Origin: an uncultured Bacteroidales bacterium
GTDB lineage: Bacteria; Bacteroidota; Bacteroidia; Bacteroidales; CAIWKO01
Length of the DNA: 59,627 nt
NCBI GenBank assembly: GCA_903913285.1
Contig: CAIWKO010000051.1
Span: 1-59,627, forward strand
Direction: 5' to 3'
This document shows positions 23,513-32,154 of this stretch, piece by piece; position 1 is the first letter of the stretch, and the number at the start of each line of letters is the position of its first letter. Below the pieces are notes generated by a model. It searched no databases and had not been told where the DNA came from. It saw nothing but the letters and a program-made list of their open reading frames with translations. The position numbers were made by a program, and so were the translations under genes.

Positions 23513-23740
23513 ATGTGTTCCGTTCTCATTGTAATGTGTTCCGTTCTCATTGTAATGTGTTCCGCTCTCATTGTAATGTGTTCCGTTCGCATTGGAATGT
23601 TTTCCGTTCGCATTGGAATGTGTTATGCTCGCATTGGAATGTGTTATGCCCGCATTGGAATGTGTTAAGCTCGCATTGGAATGTGTTAAGCTCGCATTGG
23701 AATGTGTTAAGCCCGCAAGCGAATATGTCAAGAAATCATT
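23513..23740. repeat. 21-bp tandem repeat array 3
   Basis: Eleven direct copies of a 21-bp unit, ATGTGTTCCGTTCTCATTGT plus one base. Starts occur at 23513, 23534, 23555, 23576, 23597, 23618, 23639, 23660, 23681, 23702 and 23723 with no length change. The first four copies differ from the later copies (ATGTGTTAAGCTCGCATTGG), so the array has two sub-blocks. It lies in the 755-base gap between the hypothetical lipoprotein gene and the activase gene; the rest of that gap shows nothing else. Confidence 0.95.
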
Positions 23741-23963
23741 TTCCTCCCAACAGTTCTGCCCTGCCCGATTCCTTCAGGCGGGCATTCATCCAATTAACCA
23801 ATTAATTAACCAAAAACCCGTTCAGCAACAGGCTCCGTCTCAGTCAGTTTATCTTTATCCTCACAACCTCACAGCCTAAACAACTAAACTAACGCTAAGA
23901 TCATGGCTCATGGCTGGTGGCTCATGGCTTTACTAGTAAATGCCTAAATAATGGTCTTCCCTT

Positions 23964-24869
23964 TCACGCCGGCAGGCAAGCAATTTCCTTCGAACGAAAG
24001 AAAGAAGCGATCCGGTCGAGTTCAGCCTTCGAATAATACGCATCGAATTCAGGCTTTGCAGCAAAACCAAATTCAGTGTATTTTTCTTCTCCAAGCGGAT
24101 TGTATGGCTCCAGATCGATCTCTTTTATGCCGGCCTTAATCGCTACTTCAGCTATTTGTTCGATATTTTCCTTCGTATCCGTGACGCCGGGAATTAATGG
24201 AAGCCTAACGATCACAGCTTTGCCCGAAGCACTGATCCGCCTCAGGTTTTCGAGTATGATCTCATTCGACCGACCTGTGTATTTTTTATGATTTTCCGGG
24301 TCTATGATCTTAAGGTCGAACAAAAACATATCCGTGTAGGGAATTATACTTTCTACATCTTCAGGAGTTCCGTAACCGCAGGTTTCGATAGCGGTATGAA
24401 TGTTGGCTTCTTTACAACCTTGAAGCATGACTTTTAAAAATTCCGCTTGCGAAAGAGGTTCTCCTCCTGTAAACGTTACTCCACCACCCGAATTCCAGTA
24501 AAAGTCAATATCTTTTTTTACGATTGCCACAACTTCATCGGCAGCGTATGTTGAGCCACACCGCATCAATGCTTCGCTGTTGCAATTCTCCACACAGGTT
24601 TTCTTTTCGCATGCAAGGCAAATACTAAAATCGAAAACTACTTTGTCATCCTTTTTCTTTGCAGAATGATACGGACAAACCTCAATGCAACTATAGCAAG
24701 AAGTGCACTTAAAAGCTGCGTAGCGCAACTGTTTCGAAAAACTTTGTGATTCGGGATTGCAGCACCATGCACATTTTAACGGACAGCCTTTCAAAAAAAC
24801 CAGTGTCCTGATGCCGGGTCCATCGTGAACCGCGTAGTGCTGAATATCGAAAAGTGTTCCCTTGATCAC
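23964..24869 (-). CDS. Glycyl radical enzyme activase (radical SAM, with ferredoxin insert)
   Basis: The 301-residue protein begins FDIQHYAVHDGPGIRTLVFL and has the activase radical-SAM motif GCPLKCAWCCNPES (C-x3-C-x2-C, with aromatic or equivalent residue). An inserted two-cluster ferredoxin region follows (CTSCYSCIEVCPYHS; CLACEKKTCVENC) at residues 54-100. GGVTFTGGEPLSQAEFL (SAM-binding GGE) comes after. The two extra clusters mark it as the activase type for non-PFL glycyl radical enzymes, whereas PflA itself lacks them. It abstracts the glycyl hydrogen of its partner using 5'-deoxyadenosyl radical. It starts 2 bases after the stop of the enzyme gene, so they form one operon. Confidence 0.9.
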   Translation of the reverse strand: MIKGTLFDIQHYAVHDGPGIRTLVFLKGCPLKCAWCCNPESQSFSKQLRYAAFKCTSCYSCIEVCPYHSAKKKDDKVVFDFSICLACEKKTCVENCNSEALMRCGSTYAADEVVAIVKKDIDFYWNSGGGVTFTGGEPLSQAEFLKVMLQGCKEANIHTAIETCGYGTPEDVESIIPYTDMFLFDLKIIDPENHKKYTGRSNEIILENLRRISASGKAVIVRLPLIPGVTDTKENIEQIAEVAIKAGIKEIDLEPYNPLGEEKYTEFGFAAKPEFDAYYSKAELDRIASFFRSKEIACLPA

Positions 24870-24871
24870 GC

Positions 24872-27367
24872 TTACATATTATGTTCAGTGCGCAATATAA
24901 CCTGATCCTGCAATGCTTTGCTCATTTCAACCCAGTAAGCAGAAAAACCTGCAACTCGCACCACCAGGTCGCGGTAATTTTCGGGATGTTCCTGTGCATC
25001 GCGCAACATGCGTGAGTCGACCACGTTGAACTGTACATGAAATCCGAGTTTCTCAAAATACGTTTTGATGAGCGCTAACAGGTTTTTCGAACCTCTTTCG
25101 CCTTGCAGAGCAGTAGGATGGAACTTCAGGTTAAGCAATCCGCCGCGGATTTGAGTATGATCTATTTTCGAAGAAGAACGTATCACGGCAGTGGGTCCGC
25201 CTTTATCGGTTCCTGGGAACGGTGACGTTACTCCGTCGGCCAGAGGTTCTCCGCTCATTCTTCCGTCAGGAAATGCCGCACAAACCTTACCGAAAGGAAC
25301 AGGAGTGGAAATTGCCAGCATGGAAGGATCGTAGGGATAACCAAGATAATTGTTTTGTTTTCTTACCCATTGACAGTATTCGTCAAACAATTCAAGATAA
25401 ATGTCGTCAACATAATTTTCGTCATTTCCCCAATGCGGCACGTTGAGCGCTGCTTTCCTCAAACTTTCCGAACCCTGCCAGTTGTTTCTGATGGCAGTTT
25501 TCATATCGGCCCAGTTGCATATTTTATCTTCAAAGCAAAGTTTCTTGATCACCGCAAGAGAGTTGGCTACATTTACCAGGCCCGACGAAAGAGTGGTCAT
25601 CGACTGATTCAAAACAGCGCCGCCTTCGTCCATGCTCTTTCCGCGTTCGATGCAATCGTTCACAAACACCGAACAAAATATCAGGGGCACGGTATAGGTA
25701 TGCGCAATCATCACGTAATTCCAGTATTGCTGCCAGTTTCTGATGGCTGCATGCATAATGTCGATATAGTAATCTTTGATGTCGTCATAGCTTTTCAGCT
25801 CGCGGCTATCGAACATACGGATATTGGTCATGGGGTCAACACCATCGTTGATCAAAAGATCGATGATCTTGCCGTGGTTAATAAACCCGGCCTGAACGAT
25901 ACCATAAGCCATTCCCTGCAATGTGGGTTCGGTGCACCCGCCTATCACGCTGCATTTTCGGATGACTTCTATCGGAAGTTTACTTGTTTTAAGTTCGTGT
26001 TCTATGTATGTTTTTTGATTAAAGATGGCAGGATAACCTACTCCGGTTTTTATACATTCGGCAGCTTTCAACAAAAACTCTTCATCCAGTTTTTCGTCAT
26101 ACCAAACAGAAAGCGTCGGTTGGGTCATTTGCATATTGATCTGTGCCTGCAAAATAACCAGCGATAATTCGTTGTTGGCCTTATTGCCATTTTCATCAAC
26201 ACCGCCAAGAATGAGGTTTTGATAAAGATTTCCATGGCCCAGTCCCTGCCAGCTCAAACTGGCAATGTATTCTATCTGGGTCATTTTAACAAACAACTCT
26301 TCGAACAAGGATACAGCTTCGTCAAAAGTGATGGAAGGATCGTTTTTATAATAGGGATACAATATCTGGTCAACTCTTCCTGGCGAGAACCCAAGATGCG
26401 AACCCTCAATATGTCCGAGCAGATAGGTGAACCAAAATGCCTGCAATGCTTCGCGGAAATTCTTTGGTGTTTCGGCAGGAACATGCTTACAGATCCTTGC
26501 CAGTTCAAGCAGGTCGGCTTTGGCTTCGGCATTGTTTTCTTTTGCTGCCATGCGTTCGGCTTCTGCAGCATAGATAGAGGCAAAGCTTAAAGCGCCTTTC
26601 AGCACCGTGATGGCTGCACGCCAGAAATTCAGTTTCTTCGAATCGTTGACACTTTCCGGTTTGAACGATTTTATTTTGTCTTCAATTTCGCGGATGATCT
26701 TATTGTAGCCTTTTCCAAGCGCCATTTCATAGTCAAGTGCAAGCCTCCCTTCAGGGCAAGGTTCGTGCGGGGCTGTGTATAAACCTATTTTCCAACCGTT
26801 CTCAATAAAATCGGCATGTTCAAAATGTTCTTTCCAAAGTCTGTCACCCTGCTCCATGAAGCATTTATCTTCCCAGTATTCGCATATTTCTTTAAAGTCG
26901 GCAAGGTCTTCTTTGCTTATCAGGAATTTTCCTGATATCACTTCCAGTCCTTTCTCCACCGCCTCTTCATAACCCCTGGCAATTCCGCCTCCTTTTCCTT
27001 GCCCAACATGCTCCGATTGTGCATCCTGGCTTTGTTTGCGCATCTCTTTCAAAAAAGGGCCGGCGGCATAATTTGTATATGGAATGGCTCCGCGGATAAA
27101 GCGGGTTTTATTTCCGGCTATCCTGTCGTTCTTATGTATCACGGGTGTGATATGTTCGAGAGCAAAAGCATGATTGGTTGCCCTGCGTTCGGGCACAGGC
27201 AAGCCGTCTGTTTTTTTATGCGATTCAGTAAGGTATTTGATGTATTCAATATCCACCATCAGTGGTGACTCGAGATAACGATCTTTAAAAAATTCAGAAC
27301 GTTCGCAGGAAGGTTTCCCTTTCAGTTCGCGTTGTTCAAAAACAGAAGAGTCTTTAGTTAAATCCAT
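24872..27367 (-). CDS. Glycyl radical enzyme (GRE), lyase/dehydratase/decarboxylase type, substrate unknown
   Basis: The start at 27367 (MDLTKDSSVFEQ) is chosen because a TAnnTTTG promoter box sits 45 bases upstream. The longer frame to 27511 would place the promoter inside the gene. The 831-residue protein has the catalytic Cys loop SVIGGCTEPTLQGM (C478, E480; the C-x-E of the dehydratase/lyase/decarboxylase class) and the radical motif VRVAGFSAYW (glycine near residue 807). PFL itself has two adjacent Cys, so pyruvate formate-lyase is unlikely. The active-site Cys is followed by TEP rather than the VEP common in glycerol or choline enzymes. Substrate is not predictable from the sequence. 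Confidence 0.9.
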   Translation of the reverse strand: MDLTKDSSVFEQRELKGKPSCERSEFFKDRYLESPLMVDIEYIKYLTESHKKTDGLPVPERRATNHAFALEHITPVIHKNDRIAGNKTRFIRGAIPYTNYAAGPFLKEMRKQSQDAQSEHVGQGKGGGIARGYEEAVEKGLEVISGKFLISKEDLADFKEICEYWEDKCFMEQGDRLWKEHFEHADFIENGWKIGLYTAPHEPCPEGRLALDYEMALGKGYNKIIREIEDKIKSFKPESVNDSKKLNFWRAAITVLKGALSFASIYAAEAERMAAKENNAEAKADLLELARICKHVPAETPKNFREALQAFWFTYLLGHIEGSHLGFSPGRVDQILYPYYKNDPSITFDEAVSLFEELFVKMTQIEYIASLSWQGLGHGNLYQNLILGGVDENGNKANNELSLVILQAQINMQMTQPTLSVWYDEKLDEEFLLKAAECIKTGVGYPAIFNQKTYIEHELKTSKLPIEVIRKCSVIGGCTEPTLQGMAYGIVQAGFINHGKIIDLLINDGVDPMTNIRMFDSRELKSYDDIKDYYIDIMHAAIRNWQQYWNYVMIAHTYTVPLIFCSVFVNDCIERGKSMDEGGAVLNQSMTTLSSGLVNVANSLAVIKKLCFEDKICNWADMKTAIRNNWQGSESLRKAALNVPHWGNDENYVDDIYLELFDEYCQWVRKQNNYLGYPYDPSMLAISTPVPFGKVCAAFPDGRMSGEPLADGVTSPFPGTDKGGPTAVIRSSSKIDHTQIRGGLLNLKFHPTALQGERGSKNLLALIKTYFEKLGFHVQFNVVDSRMLRDAQEHPENYRDLVVRVAGFSAYWVEMSKALQDQVILRTEHNM

Positions 27368-27412
27368 ATTTCTAATAAAAATAAATAAGTAATCAGGTAA
27401 TGAATTGCTGAG

Positions 27413-27420
27413 CAAAGATA
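27413..27420 (-). promoter_or_regulatory. -7 promoter box of the GRE-activase operon
   Basis: On the minus strand this reads TATCTTTG, a full match to TAnnTTTG, 45 bases upstream of the chosen GRE start. It helps decide the start codon. Confidence 0.6.
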
Positions 27421-27575
27421 AGAATAAATAAGGAATTCTATAGAGATTTGGGTTAATTACAAGCTGATAATAATCAATTCGTGATCGTACAATAAGAAAT
27501 ATTTTCCACATAAAGCGCTGATATGCTGATAAGGCTGGGAAGGCACAATATTAGGCGAACGAGTTTTTTTCTTTC

Positions 27576-28484
27576 TTATTTTCTTAGATTTTCAATAAAA
27601 TCGCGTGTAATTTCTTTGACACCTTGTTCAAATGCTTTTTTTTCGGCATTGGCTCTTATTTTTGAACGGACAAACCCGGGTGCATCCTGTAAATATTGCT
27701 CGGCATCGGCAGTCCATAAAGCAGTATTACTGCCTGATAAGTGTTCTTCTGACGGAATCGTACTTTTAATTTTCAATCCGGTTAAACCCTCTAAGGATGG
27801 CTCTGAACCAAATGCAGCATTTTCAATAACTGCTGACATTTCTTTGCCGAATTTCTTTAAATAAATATCTAAACCCGCATCATTTGCATGGAGGATGGTT
27901 TTGAACTTCAGAATATTTTCAACCGCAGCTTTTTGGTCAGGCTCAGTTACTTCAGGTTTCGCCAGTACATAATATTTATCGCGCCAAAACGACAAATAAT
28001 CGGTCAAAGCATCAAGTATTTTTTCTGATTCGAGAGGTTTGTATTGACAAATAAGTGCATTTTTAGTACAAATTAAATTTATCCAGTCTTGTGAAGAACC
28101 TAAATTTTCCATACTTAACGCATGTTTTTTGTAGATTTCTGTAATGCCACTATCCACCTGCGACTTAAAAATAGGGATAATATCGATCACAAAAATTACC
28201 TTATCGGGAATTTGACCGCCCAACTGAAACGTAAATAAGGGAATTCCAAATTCGGGTTTTGGATAAATATTTAATACTACACCGTTCGCTTTACTGTTAA
28301 CGGTATATTGTTCCAGAGCCATTCGGCTGATCTTCTCCCCATCGTAGATCCTGAAGATGGTTTGAGTGAACTTTTCAGTTTCGTTCTTTTTTGCGGAATA
28401 CTCAATATATTCGCTCTCCGAAATGATACCTTTCAGTTCTCTGAATATTATCTCATTAGATTTTTCTAATACGGGTGATCTCAT
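27576..28484 (-). CDS. Bilin-reductase-like protein with C-terminal PCP_red domain
   Basis: The 302-residue protein has an N-terminal region (about 40-200) resembling ferredoxin-dependent bilin reductases: VLNIYPKPEFGIPLFTFQLG (residues 70-89) followed by VIFVIDIIPIF with D101, echoing the family's P-x-x-Y/F-x-x-P-hydrophobic strand and following Asp strand. The last 46 residues, from WTADAEQYLQDAPGFVRSKI (W257), fit PCP_red (PF08369), the small domain of light-independent protochlorophyllide reductase subunit B and of other proteins. No heme oxygenase, photosynthesis or cobalamin genes are nearby. It has its own promoter box (28543-28550). The N-terminal call is by sequence pattern only; the C-terminal call is stronger. 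Confidence 0.6.
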   Translation of the reverse strand: MRSPVLEKSNEIIFRELKGIISESEYIEYSAKKNETEKFTQTIFRIYDGEKISRMALEQYTVNSKANGVVLNIYPKPEFGIPLFTFQLGGQIPDKVIFVIDIIPIFKSQVDSGITEIYKKHALSMENLGSSQDWINLICTKNALICQYKPLESEKILDALTDYLSFWRDKYYVLAKPEVTEPDQKAAVENILKFKTILHANDAGLDIYLKKFGKEMSAVIENAAFGSEPSLEGLTGLKIKSTIPSEEHLSGSNTALWTADAEQYLQDAPGFVRSKIRANAEKKAFEQGVKEITRDFIENLRK

Positions 28485-28542
28485 TTTATTGGTGTTTCAT
28501 TTTTTAATGGATAATACAATCTGTGTAACGACCCATTAAACC

Positions 28543-28550
28543 CAAAGCTA
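28543..28550 (-). promoter_or_regulatory. -7 promoter box of the bilin-reductase-like gene
   Basis: On the minus strand this reads TAGCTTTG, matching TAnnTTTG, 58 bases upstream of the start codon. Confidence 0.5.
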
Positions 28551-28623
28551 TTTCAACAAAACATTATATCTGCAACAGGCTAATTCCTTTTTTCTGACAA
28601 GAATATTATTGCATGCTTGTCGG

Positions 28624-29715
28624 TTAAACACACATATTCCTTCTAATCGCAGGATGAGGATCATAGTCTTCTATAACAAAATCATCAATAGTTAACTGAT
28701 CAAATGGTTTTTTTGTAATGTGTAGTTTGGGCAAAGGTTTAGGTTCTCTCGACATTTGTTCGAGAATGGCAGTTACATGGTCGTATTTTTCTTCATTACC
28801 ATCTTCAGGAGCATTTTTATTGATCCAATCAACCACTTCTAAATATTGTTCTCTTGCCGAAACATCTCGTATTCTTTTTTGTGTTTCCTTGAAATTATCC
28901 CTGTGCCATAGAGTCCTCTTACCAATACTGGCATAGAAATGTGAATCTCCGAACGTATGGATAAATGTTTTTGGAACCATCCCTGCTTCCTGGGCTATTA
29001 CCTGGGTAAGTGCAGCATAACTGGCTATATTGAATGGAACACCCAAGAACTGGTCACAACTTCTTTGGTAAAGCTGCAATTCCATTTCGCCTTCTTCATT
29101 AGCGGTTACCTGGTACAAAACATGGCATGGGGGTAACGACATATGTGGTGTGTCGCCGGGATTCCACGAATCAACAATGTGTTTTTTTCCGGTTGGTTTT
29201 TTTCGTATACCATCTATCAATTTTGTTAGCTGATCTATTTCAACAAACTTCTCTTTGTCGTGATCAAAATATTCCCATCTTCTCCATTGCTTTCCATAAA
29301 TAGGTCCGGCATCACCCCATCTTTCTGCAAATTCAGCATCTTCTTTTACTCTCTGACCATATTCTTCCATAGCTTTGTCCCAATCGGGCGAATATTTCGC
29401 AAGACTTTCCGGAAAGATCCCTTCTTTCTGCATCCCGCGAAGATTGCCCTGAAAAGCATCGGGCCTCCATATAGGTGCATTATTTTCTTCAAGATATCTG
29501 ATGTTTGTATCGCCTCTCAGAAACCATATCGTTTCGTGAAACATCGATCTTGTAAACATCTTTTTAGTGGTCAATAACGGGTATCCTTCTCTCAGGTCAT
29601 ATTCGTTCTGATAGCCAAATAAAGAGATGATTCCGGCTTCTTTGCTGCCTCCTTTAAAATTCGAACGATTCGATGTTAGAATTGCTTTTGCATGATCTAA
29701 ATATTGTTGCGCCAT
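28624..29715 (-). CDS. thyA: Thymidylate synthase ThyA
   Basis: The 363-residue enzyme converts dUMP to dTMP with methylene-tetrahydrofolate. Motifs seen are GYPLLTTKKMF near the N-terminus, WNPGDTPHMSLPPCHVLYQV with the catalytic Cys, and RSCDQFLGVPFNIASYAALT for dUMP binding. HTFGDSHFYASI follows. It is about 100 residues longer than the usual 264. The additions are at residues about 80-140 (DAFQGNLRGMQKEG and following) and in the C-terminal third, before the usual end DYDPHPAIRRNMCV. The start is supported by the promoter box 37 bases upstream. Longer ThyA forms occur in some bacteria and phages. Confidence 0.95.
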   Translation of the reverse strand: MAQQYLDHAKAILTSNRSNFKGGSKEAGIISLFGYQNEYDLREGYPLLTTKKMFTRSMFHETIWFLRGDTNIRYLEENNAPIWRPDAFQGNLRGMQKEGIFPESLAKYSPDWDKAMEEYGQRVKEDAEFAERWGDAGPIYGKQWRRWEYFDHDKEKFVEIDQLTKLIDGIRKKPTGKKHIVDSWNPGDTPHMSLPPCHVLYQVTANEEGEMELQLYQRSCDQFLGVPFNIASYAALTQVIAQEAGMVPKTFIHTFGDSHFYASIGKRTLWHRDNFKETQKRIRDVSAREQYLEVVDWINKNAPEDGNEEKYDHVTAILEQMSREPKPLPKLHITKKPFDQLTIDDFVIEDYDPHPAIRRNMCV

Positions 29716-29752
29716 ATTATTTTGTTAAGTTTATTTCAGTTTAATATGGTTT

Positions 29753-29760
29753 CAAAAGTA
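29753..29760 (-). promoter_or_regulatory. -7 promoter box of thyA
   Basis: On the minus strand this reads TACTTTTG, matching TAnnTTTG, 37 bases upstream of the thyA start. Confidence 0.55.
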
Positions 29761-29944
29761 GTTTTTATTTTTCTTTTTTGTCGAACTCCAAAGCTAAAAG
29801 TAGGGATTTAATTATTAACAATGATCGTCAGTTTTGTTCATAAATTTGACACTCCCTTATATGAATCTACAAACTTCGAACAACTGATTCATATTTTGGC
29901 CAGTATAAGTTTTATATGATGTCCGACTCTCATCAGGAATTGCC

Positions 29945-30229
29945 TTATTTGTAAAAGAAATCCATCTTCAATGATGCCTCTATCATTCCCTTCAGTATTT
30001 TTATATCAATATCCTCCAGCTTATGTATATAAAGGCAACCGACACCTGTTTTATTTTTGCCAAGTTTTTTAAGAGCATCTGCATGCTGATGGTTTATATT
30101 ACCGCTAATGTATAAGGAAAGATCTGCTTTACGGGGCGAAAATCCTATCTTCAACCAATCAACTTCCCTGCCGGTTTTAGGGCTTTTTATTTTTACCTGG
30201 CCAAAACCTATCAGCGAGCTGCCCCACAT
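29945..30229 (-). pseudogene. DUF1801 family protein, N-terminally truncated remnant
   Basis: The 94-residue frame starts MWGSSLIGFGQVKI and includes DWLKIGFSPRKADLSLYISG, GKNKTGVGCLYIHKLEDIDI and a C-terminal helix, the second half of a DUF1801 (YdhG-like) domain. Family members are usually about 140 residues, with a helical first part before the MWG motif. Directly upstream of this ATG is an in-frame stop (TAA two codons before), and no first half is visible in the next 170 bases. A truncated gene is the simplest reading. DUF1801 function is poorly defined. Confidence 0.7.
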
Positions 30230-30400
30230 TTTTTATGTCGGGATACAGTGGTGTGAGAGGAGCAGTTCGTCAGCTAACTATTGACGGAGCATCTACTCGA
30301 TAATGCAATTTTTTTTATTATTGTGTTATCTTTTTAATTAGTAAATTAATTCTACTAATACTCGATAATTATTTGTAACTTCAGTTACTTATTTTGTGAA

Positions 30401-32149
30401 TTATTGTGTCCAATCACCAGTTGCATTATCCAAATCATCAGTAAACTCTAAACCAGCCGGCAATTGTAAACAATTATTAAAAAAAGCCAAGCGACATGAA
30501 CGAACATAAATACTTGTCGTTGAAATATTATAGTTTGGACCTGATGGTGATGAAACAATTACAGTGCTTGTCCTGTTGGCAGGAATAGTAATATTAACAG
30601 TTGTATTATACTCACCGGTTGCAACTGAAGACTGCCAAAGTTCCACACCATTTAATGCAAGACCAGCACTTTCACTCCAAGCACTATTACAAGTATAATA
30701 AAAAGAAATAGGCCAAATAATAGCAGAAGCTGTTGTGTTTTTAATCCTAAACAATGCAACTGCGACTTTACCCGAGGTGCTTGAATATTGTAAATAAGTT
30801 TCACTATATACCATTGCATTTTTACCTGGGAAACATTTTTGGTTAAACAATGTTCTTTGAACATCTTTATCAGAACTTATACTGCCAGCTCTTCCAGTAC
30901 CATCAGTCCATATACTTGGAGTTATGCCCCCAAATAATGAAGCAGTATTTCCGAAAGGCCAGGCTCCTGCACCCTCACTATAAGTATTAAAAACATTCCA
31001 TCTAAAAGTTGATTGTTTATTAGTATTTGCAACTGTAAAATTTGGATAAGTTCCTGTAACTGTTATTCCATTCGCTCCTGATACTGCAACAGTTTGGTCG
31101 GGTGCAGAGTTCACAATTTGGTTCGTTCCGTTAATACTTATTCCTGCACCGGCAGTTAATTGGGTTAAACCGTCTAATTTAGTTTTGTCTACATTACTCA
31201 TAAAACCGTCAACTGTTGTTGTGGCATTAACAGGAAAGTCGGAAATTTGACTTTTGGTGATTGAAATTCCGGTAGATTTATTCCATGCTCCAAAAATCGG
31301 GTCGGTTTCGGTGTAGCTTGTTAAATAATTTGGCAAATCGGAAATTTGACTTTTGGTGATTGAAATTCCTGTAGATTTATTCCATGCTCCAAAAATCGGG
31401 TCGGTTTCGGTGTAACTTTCCAAATAATTTGGCAAATCGGAAATTTGACTTTTGGTGATTGAAATTCCGGTGGATTTATTCCATGCTCCAAAAATCGGGT
31501 CGGTTTCGGTGTAACTTTCCAAATAATTTGGCAAATCAGAAATTTGACTTTTGGTGATTGAAATTCCTGTAGATTTATTCCATGCTCCAAAAATCGGGTC
31601 GGTTTCGGTGTAACTTTCCAAATAATTTGGCAAATCAGAAATTTGACTTTTGGTGATTGAAATTCCGGTGGATTTATTCCATGCTCCAAAAATAGGATCA
31701 GTTTCGATGTAGTTTGTTAAATAATTTGGCAAATCAGATATTTGGCTTGTTGTGATTGTGCCGGAATAATTTTCAGTATTTTTCGCATTTATTGCATAAG
31801 GAACAGATAATAATTGAGATGTTCCCATTTCTATTCCACCAACAGTAATTTTAATAAAATAGGTATTTGTAGCCCAATTTATTCCTGCTATTCCTGTTGT
31901 GTTTACACTACCAATATTTAGGTTTATTATGCCTTGTGCAGTGGTAGTAACATTCTGTGTTTCGGTAAATACACTTGTTCCCGAAACGCTGCCTTGCAAA
32001 ATATCGATGATAACGGTTTTTGCCGTGTTTGCAATAATTGTTCCGTCTGCATTTCTCAATACTGCTTGGTATTTGAATTGTTGGGGTGTTTGAGAAAAAG
32101 CTGCATTTACAGCTATTAAAGCTACTAATAGAATTAATAATCGTTTCAT
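30401..32149 (-). CDS. Secreted repeat protein with 33-residue repeats
   Basis: The 582-residue protein has a signal peptide (MKRLLILLVALIAVNAAFSQ) and an N-terminal domain (TPQQFKYQAVLRNADGTIIA to about residue 120) common in Bacteroidota surface proteins. Five near-identical 33-residue repeats (ETDPIFGAWNKSTGISITKS, ISDLPNYL) span about residues 140-305, followed by a collagen-like/tail-fibre-like segment and a C-terminal beta-sandwich. The repeats resemble phage tail-fibre or adhesin shafts. No T9SS sorting domain was seen at its C-terminus. It starts 5 bases after the stop of the T9SS cargo gene upstream, so the two form an operon. Confidence 0.75.
   Translation of the reverse strand: MKRLLILLVALIAVNAAFSQTPQQFKYQAVLRNADGTIIANTAKTVIIDILQGSVSGTSVFTETQNVTTTAQGIINLNIGSVNTTGIAGINWATNTYFIKITVGGIEMGTSQLLSVPYAINAKNTENYSGTITTSQISDLPNYLTNYIETDPIFGAWNKSTGISITKSQISDLPNYLESYTETDPIFGAWNKSTGISITKSQISDLPNYLESYTETDPIFGAWNKSTGISITKSQISDLPNYLESYTETDPIFGAWNKSTGISITKSQISDLPNYLTSYTETDPIFGAWNKSTGISITKSQISDFPVNATTTVDGFMSNVDKTKLDGLTQLTAGAGISINGTNQIVNSAPDQTVAVSGANGITVTGTYPNFTVANTNKQSTFRWNVFNTYSEGAGAWPFGNTASLFGGITPSIWTDGTGRAGSISSDKDVQRTLFNQKCFPGKNAMVYSETYLQYSSTSGKVAVALFRIKNTTASAIIWPISFYYTCNSAWSESAGLALNGVELWQSSVATGEYNTTVNITIPANRTSTVIVSSPSGPNYNISTTSIYVRSCRLAFFNNCLQLPAGLEFTDDLDNATGDWTQ
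31241..31735 (-). repeat. 99-bp in-frame tandem repeats (five units)
   Basis: GGAAATTTGACTTTTGGTGA or AGAAATTTGACTTTTGGTGA recurs at 31241, 31340, 31439, 31538 and 31637, exactly 99 bases apart. The variants alternate (ATTCCGGTAGATT/ATTCCTGTAGATT/ATTCCGGTGGATT), so units 2-3 and 4-5 form a 198-bp higher-order pair. The repeats are in frame and lie within the secreted protein gene. Confidence 0.92.
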
Positions 32150-32154
32150 ACTGT

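Noticed and set aside
23428-23805. Open frames across repeat array 3
   Set aside because: Same reason: periodicity of 21 keeps frames open, and the composition is not protein-like.
25355-26590. Long open frames antisense to the GRE gene
   Set aside because: They are shadows of the real gene's codon pattern; no start, signal or domain.
24872-27367. Pyruvate formate-lyase
   Set aside because: PFL has two adjacent active-site Cys; this protein has a single C-T-E motif, and the activase has extra ferredoxin clusters absent from PflA.
27368-27511. N-terminal 48-residue extension of the GRE frame
   Set aside because: A promoter -7 box lies inside it (27413-27420), so it is leader rather than coding sequence.
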